DNA of 64,000 nucleotides from Chlorocebus sabaeus (taxonomy: Eukaryota > Chordata > Mammalia > Primates > Cercopithecidae). The notes under the pieces were generated by a model that worked only from the letters and a program-made list of their open reading frames with translations, was not told the DNA's origin and searched no databases. The stretch's first letter is position 1; each line of letters begins with the position of its first letter. The position numbers were made by a program, and so were the translations under genes. Below are positions 55,621 to 64,000 of the stretch, in pieces. The stretch is from the NCBI RefSeq assembly GCF_047675955.1, contig NC_132910.1, positions 113,381,143 through 113,445,142 on the forward strand. Reading direction: 5' to 3'.

Positions 55621-56519
55621 CAGTTTTTGGAAAGTCCACCATACTTAATCATTGTTTTGAGAGTTTGATTTTAAATTTCAATAAGTTTTCATGGCATATA
55701 ATTATACACATAGAATCAATGTTGTACTTTAAGGCTAGAGCTAGGGAAGTATTATTGGTCTAGTTTCAACAGGCCATGGGTCTCTGGAAATTATTTTTTA
55801 TACCACTCTATGCTGTAGATCTCATTGAATATTAGATCATATACTTTTCAAATAAGCATGATCTTCAGGACTATGATACAAAATAGCCAAAATGGAAGGC
55901 GCACACACAGTAGGTTTGTGCCACAGCTGGGAATCCCCAGATTGTAAAATTTGAAATCTTAGGAGGAGGCTGCTAGCATATCTGCCAAACTTTACTCCAG
56001 AAAACATTATATTTATTATGCTGGTCAAGATATTATTCTGCCCTCTGCTTTGAAAAGAGAAACGATTTGTACAAAGTTGTTTTGCTACAAGAAAAATTCT
56101 TAAAATGATAATCCAGTACAAAATCTGTCGATGCCCTTTCTTTACAAGATGTGTGGAAATTCTAGAGATGCATGGGGAATTGCTTCTCAACATATGTCCG
56201 TTGGTGTATTATTTTGCATTCTGGCATTGTTTATGCTAATCTTATTTTTTCCATAAGTTAGTTTTATTTTACCTGTGTACACACAGGTGAAATATTTAGT
56301 TTTCTTTGACTATTAACATAATTATTACAAGAATTATATTAACTTTAAAAGTATAAACTTTTTAAAATTTACCATCTATTTTTGAAAAATGAAAGACATG
56401 GAATTTATCTTCTTGAGCTTCAGCTTTTCTTGTAGTTTAACATTTTTTTTTTGGTACCCAGCAAGAATTAACCTAAAACAACACACTGACATTCTTTTTT
56501 ATTTTTTTAATTATTATTT
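55621..56519. other. Unassigned sequence
   Basis: No gene or repeat recognised. Confidence 0.45.
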
Positions 56520-56846
56520 ATTTATTTTTTGTTTTTGAGATGGAGTCTCACTCTGTGGCCAGACTGGAGTGCAGTGGTACGATCTCAGCTAACTGCAACC
56601 TCCGACTCCCTGGTTCAAGTGATTCTCCTGCCTCAGTCTCCCAAGTAGCTGAGATTATAGGCACGTGCCACCACGCCCAGCCAATTTTTGTATGTATTTA
56701 TTTATTTATTATTTATTTATTTATTGTTAGTAGAGACAGGGCTTCACCATGTTGTCCAGGATGGTCTCAATCTCTTGACCTCTTGATCCGCCAGCCTCAG
56801 CCTACCAAAGTGCTGAGATTACAGGCTTGAGCCACCAGGCCTGGCC
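56520..56846 (-). mobile_element. AluS-type element with internal (ATTT)n, reverse orientation
   Basis: Antisense Alu, 'gagatggagtctcactctgt' to 'gagccaccaggcctggcc'. The central A-rich linker has expanded into a (TTTA)n microsatellite at about 56693-56726. Similar flanks 'cattcttttttattttt' and 'ctctgttttattttt' suggest a decayed target duplication. Confidence 0.92.
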
Positions 56847-57099
56847 ACTCTGTTTTATTTTTCCATGTATATTGACACTGCTCTCATATTAGATTTTCTC
56901 TGGAGAAATCAAAATTACTACTCAAAAGTATTAAAAGCAAAAGACCATTTAATCAGAACTGCCGACTAGAGGGCCTACAAAATAAAATTTTCAAATGAGA
57001 TAGCAAGAGCGTAAGTAAGAATAAAAACAGGTTCCGTAAGTTTTGTAAATGATCTTTTATAATCATTCAAAGCAACATATTAGAATAATTTGATGTTTA

Positions 57100-57970
57100 A
57101 AACAGAAATTAAAAGCCAAAATCTAAATTTCCTCTCAATGTTTTCATTCTAAAGAATAATTGTTAATTATATGATACAATTTTAATATATCAGTAAATTA
57201 CATGTAGTTTAATATAATACCTATAAATCATTGGTCCCAGTGTTCTGAGGTCTTTACCTTGATATTTGGGAATTGGAAGATCAAACCCTGCTGTCACCTC
57301 ACATAAACTAATGGCTAAACTCCTTTATGAAGGGATTACTACCAACTAATCATTAATTCTGTTTAAGTTTGTTGGAACGTACCGGTTTCTGTTTGTTCTC
57401 TTGATATATTTATTTTAGTTTAAATTTCTGAAGGAACATAATTAAGTCAAATCAGTCTAAGAGACATTTTGTGACAACTAGGGTGTGGAAAAATTGCATT
57501 TAGAAAACTAAACAAGGCATCAAGATAACATAAGGGGTTTCCCGAGTAATTTTAAAGAGATAATGTGAGTGGAGGTCATTTATCATCCTGAATGTGTTCT
57601 CAAGCATTCAACAACCTTTTAAATCATCAAAGCAAATTAAACTGTTGGCTTAAAAGACAAATGCCTACGAATCTTAAATTCATTTGTAGCAACTAAACTC
57701 AGAGTTAATTTGTAATCATGTTTTAATAAAATACATTCTATTATTTACATAGTTTAATCATAAATGTAGTTCTATTATACCAGCTGTTTAATTAGATTTC
57801 TTTGTTAATTGTTTAGGTGTAACTTGTTGGATTTTAAAATTAAAATGGAGTGGCAGGGTGAACTATAGTTTTTGCATGTGAAAAAGTCAAATTAATACAG
57901 TAATATATCTACTTAGTCATAATCTAGACTTAAAGAATAAAACATATTAAAAATATGTCATTGTTTTAAT
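57100..57970. promoter_or_regulatory. Repeat-free island, candidate conserved non-coding element
   Basis: About 870 bp without recognised repeats between two antisense Alus. It contains an E-box 'cagctg' (57781-57786) joined to a homeodomain-type 'taatta' (57789-57794), and 'aatcatcaaagcaaattaaa' near 57622-57641. This is composition-based inference only. Confidence 0.25.
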
Positions 57971-57979
57971 GTAAAAACC

Positions 57980-58279
57980 CATTTTTTTTTTCTTTTTTCT
58001 TTTTTTTCCTTGAGACAGGGTCTCACCCTGTTGCCCAGGCTGGAGTGCAGTTTTGCAATCTCAGTTCACTGCAAACTCCGCCTCCCAGGTTCATTTCGAC
58101 CTCCTGAGTAGCTGACACTACAGGCGCACGCCACCATGCCCAGATAATTTTTGTACTTTTTGTAGAGATGGGTTCTACTATATTGCCCAGGTTTGTTTCG
58201 AACTCCTGAACTCAAGCAATCTGCCTGCCTTGGCCTCCCAAAGTGTTGGGATTACAGGCGTGAGCCACTGTGCCTGGCC
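57980..58279 (-). mobile_element. Alu (J/S type), reverse orientation
   Basis: Antisense Alu from an interrupted T tail to 'gagccactgtgcctggcc'. 'gtctcaccctgttgcccagg' and 'cgaactcctgaactcaagca' suggest AluJb or an old AluSx. Confidence 0.92.
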
Positions 58280-58317
58280 TACATTTATTTTTCAAAAACC
58301 AAAGATTTTTTTGGCAA

Positions 58318-59840
58318 AGACTTCAATTCCTGGGCAAGTCCCGGTACTATGCTGGATGTGACTTCAGTGCACTGCAGGGGGCATGCGACCTAGTGAGACA
58401 CTAGCTGGGACAGCTAAGGGAGTGCTTCTGCCAGCCCTAACCCAACCCAAGGCAGCGTAGCTTACAGCTCTGGGAGACACTCCTTCCTTCTGCTTGAGTT
58501 GAAGAGAGGGAAAAATAGAGAAGACTTTGTTTTACAACTTGGATACCAGCTGACCCACAGTAGTACAGGGCACCAGGCAGAGTCCTTAGGCCCCCATTCC
58601 AGGCCCTAGCTCCTAGATGACATTTCTATACACAGCCTGGGCCAGAAGGAACCCACTTTTTGAAGGGAAGGACCCAGTCCTGGCAGGATTTATCACTTGC
58701 TGACTGAGGAGCCCTCAGATCTTGAATAGTCAGCACCAGTACCCAGGCAGCACTTACCATGGGCCTTGGGTAAGACTCAAAGACATGCTGACCTCAGGGG
58801 GGACCCAGCACATTCCCAGCTGTCGTGGTTATGGGGAAGGGCTTTCTGCTTGTGAAAAACAGAGGTAATAGCAAAGGGAACCTTGTCTTGTAGCTCAGGC
58901 ACCAGCTTAGCCAAAGTGAGGTAGAGCACCATGTGGGTTCCTGGGGTCTGTAATATCAGGCGTTGGCCATTGGATGTCATTTCTGGACCTGCCCTGGGCC
59001 ACAGGGAAGACCACTGTGCTGAAAAAAAGAGTGGAAGGCCTGGCAGCATTCACCACAAGCTGACTGAAGAGGCTTGGTTCTTGAATGAACATCAGCAGTA
59101 GCCAGACAGTACTTGCTGTGGGCCTCGGGTAGTGATGGTCACAGGGAGAGACTGCTCTGCTTGTGGAAAGAGGACGGAAGAGTAGGAAGAACTTTGTCTT
59201 GTAGCTTGGGTGCCAGCTCAGTCACAGTGGAAGAGAGCGATAGGTAGATTCCCAATGTGGACTTGTATAGGACTGAAGCTTGCCACTCTGAAGGGAAGGA
59301 CAAAACCTGGCGGTTTCACCACCTGCTGACTGTAGAACCCCAGGGCTTTGAGTGAACATAGGTGATAGCCAGATCATGGTTATCATGGGCTGTGGGCAAG
59401 ACCCAGTGCTATGCTGATTTCAGGTCTGATCCAGCACAATCCCACTGGGGATGTCCACATGGGTGCTTGTATCACCCCTCCCCCAGCTCCAGGCAGTTCT
59501 GCCCATAGAGAAACTCTGTTTGTTTGAGAGAAAATAAGGGAAGAGAACAAGAGACTCTTTCTGTAATCCAGATAATTCTTCTAGCTTTTATCCAACCCAC
59601 CAAGGTGGTACCTTCATGAGTCTGCAAGAGCCATGGCATTACTGGACTTGAAGTGCTTCCTAATGCAGATACAGCTGCAGTTACCAAAAACTTAAGTCAC
59701 AGTACCCACATCCCTCGAATACCTGGAAAACCTTCCCAAAAAGGACAAGTACAAACAAGCCCAGACAGTAAAGACTACAATAAATACCTAACTCTTCAAT
59801 GCCCAACACCAACAAATATCCACAGATATGAAGACCATCC
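58318..59840 (+). promoter_or_regulatory. L1 5' UTR with tandem monomer-like units
   Basis: Three homologous units begin near 58505, 58855 and 59163. Each contains a version of 'tagcttgggtgccagctcag' (starting about 58540, 58892 and 59200), then a 'tggcaggatttatcacttgc'-like block, then 'gctgtgggcaagacccagtg'. A partial upstream unit covers 58330-58505. Spacings are about 350 and 308 bp. Such units are where an internal pol II promoter would lie in an active L1. Confidence 0.75.
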
Positions 59841-60690
59841 AGGAAAATATGACCTCGACAAATGAACTAAATATAGCACCAAAGACAGACATATGTGACC
59901 TTTTAGACAGAATTCAAAATAGCTGTGTTGAAGAAACTCAAGATAACACAGATAAATTTAACAAGATTGTAATAATTTAAAAGAACCAAGGAGAAATTAT
60001 AGAGTTGAAAATGCAATTCACATAGCGAGGAATGCATCAGAGTCACATAACAACCAAATTGATCAAGCAGGAGAAAGAATAAGTGAGTTTAAAGAGAGGC
60101 TATTTGAAGATACAGTCAGAGGAGACAAAAGAAAGATGAATTTTTTTTAAAAAAATGAAGCACAACTACAAGATCTAGAAAATAGCCTCAAAAGGGCAAA
60201 CCTAAGAGTAAGAGATATGGTTAGAAAGTTTATTCAAAGAAATAATAACAGAGGACATCCCAAAACTAGATAAAGACATCAATATCCAAGTACAAGAAGA
60301 TCATAGAACACAAGGAAATTTAATCCAAATGAAATTTCTTCAAGTCATTTAATGATCAAACTCCCAAAGGTCAAGGGTAGACACAGGATCCTAAAAGCAG
60401 TGAAAGAAAAGAAACAAATAACATAAAGTGGAGCTCTAATATGTCTGGCCACAGACTTCTCTATGGAAATTCTATAGGCCAGGAGAGAGTGGCATGACAT
60501 ATTTAAAGTGTTGAAGGAAACAAACTTTTATCCTAGAATAGTATAACCAGTGAAAATATCCTTCAGACAAGAAGTAGAAACAAAGATTTTCCTAGACAAA
60601 CAACAACTGAGGGATTTCATCAATACCAGACTTGTCCTACAAAAAATGCTAAAGAGAGTTCTTCAATCTGAAAGCAAATGACATTAATGA
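59840..60690 (+). pseudogene. L1 ORF1 (RNA-binding chaperone) remnant
   Basis: The nucleotide sequence follows L1 ORF1 from the coiled-coil region ('agataaatttaacaagattg', 'gcaggagaaagaataagtga') through the RNA-recognition part ('atcaaactcccaaaggtcaa', 'ggccaggagagagtggcatg') to the C-terminal end ('gacattaatgag', with the stop near 60688). Active ORF1p is a trimeric RNA chaperone in the L1 ribonucleoprotein. Here the frame is broken by several stops and single-base indels, for example in the T/A run near 60140-60160. No protein is expected. Confidence 0.85.
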
Positions 60691-61196
60691 GCGATAAGAA
60701 ATCATTTAAATGTATAAAAATCACTGGTAATAGTAACTACACAGAAAACCATAGAATATTATAACACTGTTATTGTAGTATGTAAACAACTCATATCTTG
60801 AGTAGAAAGATGAAACGATGAACTGATAAAAATAAACAACAACTTTTAGAAGCACAAACAGTACAATAAATATAAATATCAACAACAAAAAGTTAAGAAG
60901 TGGGGCAATGAAGTTAAAGTGTAGAATTCACATTCGCATTCTCTTTACTTCTTTGTGAGTTAGCTTATGTAATCAAGGTTAAGTTGTCATCAGTTTAAAA
61001 TAATGAGTAGTACGTTACTATTTGTAAGCCTCATTGTAACCTCAAATAAAACAACAACAACAACAACAAACACACACACACAAAAAGCAAGAAATTAAAG
61101 CTTATGACCAGAGAAAATTACCTTCACTGAAAGGAAGACAGGAAGAAGGGAAGGAGGAAGAAAAGACCACAAAACAACAAGAAAACAAATAACAAA
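60691..61196 (+). other. L1 inter-ORF region with simple repeats
   Basis: About 500 bp between ORF1 and ORF2, much longer than the short spacer of young L1PA but typical of L1PB/L1MA. It includes (CAA)n (about 61048-61070), a CA tract and a GGAA/GAAG purine tract near 61130-61160. Confidence 0.75.
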
Positions 61197-63338
61197 ATGG
61201 CAGAAGTCCTTACTTATCAATAATAACATTGAATGTAAATGGACAACTCTCCAATCAAAAAACATAGAGGGACTGAATGGATAAAAACACAAGACTCAAC
61301 CATCTGTTGTGCACTAGAAACACACTTTATTTATAAAGACACACACAGACTGGAAATAAATGGATGGAAAAAGATATTCCATGCCAATGGAAACCAAAAA
61401 CAGGCAAGATTGGCAATACTTATGTCAGGCAAAAAAGATTTCAAGATAAAAATTGTAAGAAGACACAAATAAGGTTATGATATAATGATAAGAAGTGGTC
61501 AATTAAGCAAGAGGCAATAAAAACTGTAAATATATATGCATTGAACACTGGAGCACCTAGATATATAAAGCAAATAGTGTTAGAGTTAAAAAGAGGGACA
61601 GATCCGAATACAATAATAGCTGAAGACTTCAACACCCCACTTTTAGCATTGGACAGATCATCCAGACATAAAATCAACAATGAAACATCGGATTTATAAT
61701 CTGTACTGTAGACTAAACGGACCAAAGAGTTATTTACAGAACATTTCATTCAACAGCTGCAGAATACACAGCATCCTCATCACATGGATTATTATCAAGA
61801 ACGGATCATATATTAGGCCACAGAAAGGTCTTAAAATTTCAGAATAATTGAAATTATACAAGTATCTCATCTGATCACAATAAAATAAAACTAGAAATCA
61901 CTAACAAGAGGAACCTTGGAAACTGTACAAACACATGGAAATTAAATAATATACTCCTGAATGACCAGTGAGTCAATGAATAAATTAAAAGGAAATTACA
62001 AAATTTCTTGAAACAAATAATAATGGAAACACAAAATACCAAAACCTATGGGATACAGCAAAAACAACACTAAGAGGAAAGTTTAAAGCTTTAATCAACT
62101 ACATCAAAAAAGAAAAAAATAAGTAAAAAATAAAAACTTCAAATAAACAAGCTAACAATCCATCTGAAAAAACTAGAAAAGCAAGATCAAACAACCAAAA
62201 ATCAGTAGAAGAAAAGAAAAATAAAGATCAGAGCAGAAATAAAATTAAACAATACAAAAGAGAATAAATTTTTTTTGAAGAAGTAAACAAAATCAAGAAG
62301 CCTTTAGCCAGATTAAGAAAAAAAAAAAAAAAGAGAAGACCCAAATAAATAAAATCAGAAATAAAAATAGGAGACATTAGAAATGATACTGCAGAAATTC
62401 AAAGGATCATTAGAGGCTACTGTGAGCAACTACATGCGAATACATTGGAAAACCCAGAATGAATGAATAGATTCATACAACCTACCAAGATTGAACCATG
62501 AAAAAATCTAAAACCTGAACAGACAAGTAACAAGTAACGACATTGAAGTTGTAATAAAACATCTCCTGGCAAAAGAAAGTCCAGGATATGATCATTTCAC
62601 TGGGGAATTAACCAATGATACCAATCCTACTCAAACTATTCCAAAAGTATGGGAGGAGGGAGTACTTCCAAACTCTTTCTACAAGGCCAGTATTTCCCTG
62701 ACACCAAAACTAGACAAAGACACAACAACAAAATTACAGGCCAATATTCCTAATGAACATTGATATGAAAATCCTCAAAAAACAATCACACATTAAAAAG
62801 AACAATCGTCATGAAAAGTGATAAAATTTAACACGCCTTCATGGTAAAATGACTCAAAAGACTGGGTATAGAAGAAACATACCACAACACAACAAAAATT
62901 ATATATGATAGACCACAATTAGTATCATACTGAATGGGGAAAAATTGAAAACCTCTCCTCTAAGATGTGAAACAAGACAAGGATGCCCATTTCCATCACT
63001 GTACTTCAACATAGTACTTTGAAGTCCAAGCTAGAGCAGTAAAACAAGAGAAACACAGGTCATCCAAATTGTAAAGGAAGAAGTCAAATTATCCTTATTT
63101 GCAAATGATGTGATCTCATACTTAGAAAAACCTAAAGAATCTACCAAAAAACTATTGGAACTGATACACAAATTTAGTAAAGTTGCAGAATACAAGATGA
63201 ACAGATACAAATTTGTAGCAGGTTGGGGCCAGTGGCTCATGCCTATTGTCCCAACATTTTAGGAGGCTGAGGCAGGAGGGTTGCTTGAGCCCAGGTGTTT
63301 GAGACCAGCTTGGGCAATATAATGAGACCTAACCTCTA

Positions 63339-63373
<35 letters not shown>

Positions 63374-64000
63374 AAAAATTAGCTGAGTGTGATGGCATAT
63401 GCTTACAGTCTCAGATACAAAAGAGGCTGAGGTAGGAGGATCACTTGAGCACAGGAGGTGGAGGTTGCTGTGAGCTGAGACTGCATCACTCTGAAAAAGA
63501 AATCAAGAAAGTAATCCTATTTACAATAGCTACAAATAAAATAAAATACCTAGGAATTAACCAAAAAAGTGAAATATCTGTACAATAAAAACTATAATAT
63601 GATGATGAAAGAAATTAAAGAGGACACAAAAAATAGGAAGAAATTTTATGTTCATGGTTTGCAAGAATTTACATTGTTAAAATGTACATATGACCCAAAG
63701 CATTCTACAGATTCAAATCAATGCCTATAGAAATACTGATGACATTCATCACAGAAATAGAAAAAAAAAATCCGAAATTCATATGGAACCACAAAAGACC
63801 CAGAATAGCCAAAGCTATCCTGAGCAAACAGAACAAAACTGGAGGAATCACATTACCTGATTTCAAATTGTACTACAGAGATACAGTATCAAAGCAGCGT
63901 GATACTGACATAAAAACAAACATGTAGATCAACGGGACAGAATAGAGAACTCAGAAACAAATCCATAGATCTACAGTGAATTCATTTTTGACAAAGATGC
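61197..64000 (+). pseudogene. L1 ORF2 (endonuclease-reverse transcriptase) remnant
   Basis: Starts at the ATG at 61197 ('atggcagaagtccttactta'), the conserved ORF2 start with a small deletion just after it. Endonuclease-region landmarks follow ('ttgaatgtaaatgg', 'gaaacacactttatttataa', 'gcaaaaaagatttcaagata'), then the RT region ('agacaaggatgcccatttcc', 'tccttatttgcaaatgatgt') up to the window edge. The RT catalytic motif region near 63100 reads 'tttgcaaatgatgt', so the usual aspartate pair is altered to Asn-Asp-like sequence. Multiple stops and frameshifts and the AluJ at 63225 destroy the frame. Confidence 0.88.
63225..63492 (+). mobile_element. AluJ-type element inside L1 ORF2, 3'-truncated
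   Basis: Sense AluJ ('ggggccagtggctcatgcct') with an extended central A run (about 63339-63370). It ends at 'gactgcatcact', lacking the last 40 or so bases and the A tail. The L1 resumes at 'ctgaaaaagaaatcaagaaa' with about 30 bp of ORF2 missing, so a later deletion probably removed the Alu end and adjoining L1 sequence. Confidence 0.9.

Larger units (their letters stand above)
58318..64000 (+). mobile_element. Near full-length L1 (L1PB/L1MA type), cut by right edge
   Basis: In order: a tandem-repeat 5' UTR (58318 to about 59840), an ORF1 remnant (about 59840-60690), an inter-ORF region (60691-61196) and an ORF2 remnant from 61197 running off the window. At least 5.7 kb is present. The element is inactive: ORF1 and ORF2 carry many stops and frameshifts, and an AluJ sits inside ORF2. 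The subfamily is inferred from the 5' UTR, which is unlike that of L1PA. Confidence 0.9.

Noticed and set aside
58318..64000. Retrotransposition-competent L1
   Set aside because: ORF1 and ORF2 carry many stops and frameshifts and an AluJ interrupts ORF2.

Overview
The window looks like catarrhine, most probably human, genomic DNA. It is AT-rich and carries many Alu elements with AluY-type sequence, THE1/MST (MaLR) LTRs, primate L1 copies (L1P/L1MA type), and old mammalian repeats (MIR, L2, MER1, Tigger). I found no convincing protein-coding exon, structural RNA gene, CpG-island promoter, CRISPR array or prokaryotic feature. The short open frames fall in transposon relics, in Alu sequence or in random AT-rich sequence. 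The window is best read as intergenic or deep intronic DNA built from layers of transposon insertions. All family names are from recognition of the sequence by eye, not from a database search.

Layout. 1-4 kb: an L1 ORF2 scrap, L2 pieces, an ancient LTR-like element, and a rearranged TG/TA-rich block with an inverted duplication. 4-10 kb: two copies of an MLT2-like ERVL LTR, a MIR, a repeat-free island (about 6.0-6.4 kb), an AluY and an antisense L2. 10-20 kb: old L1 ORF2 relics with two AluY, a THE1-type solo LTR, an antisense ERV1-type LTR, a reverse-oriented AluY, a long L2 3' region, and a 5'-truncated L1 with a perfect 17-bp target duplication. 20-33 kb: a 97-bp hairpin, a Tigger3/4-type transposon, L1M 5' sequence, another LTR-like element, a third MLT2-like copy, two AluY, a perfect-arm palindrome cluster beside AT-rich sequence, and half of a Tigger1 with a decayed transposase.

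33-47 kb: a THE1-type solo LTR inside an old L1; a short orphan 40-bp minisatellite resembling the SVA VNTR; an ERV1-type LTR split by an MST-type provirus (LTR, internal, LTR) whose 3' LTR is itself split by an Alu plus about 80 bp of extra sequence; L1 5' and 3' pieces; an L1P 3' end; and an AluY. 47-58 kb: L2 and MIR relics, antisense L1M, two MER1 (hAT) elements in opposite orientation (one carrying an Alu), three reverse-oriented Alus and a repeat-free island. 58.3-64 kb: the 5' two thirds of a near full-length but inactivated L1 (L1PB/L1MA type) with a tandem-repeat 5' UTR, ORF1 and ORF2 remnants and an AluJ, running off the right edge.

No set of genes works together here, and I saw no new biological system. 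The points most worth checking are the two hairpins (20.0 and 29.7 kb), the orphan VNTR (36.7 kb), the nested ERV block (37.9-41.7 kb) and the local inverted duplication (2.2-3.1 kb).
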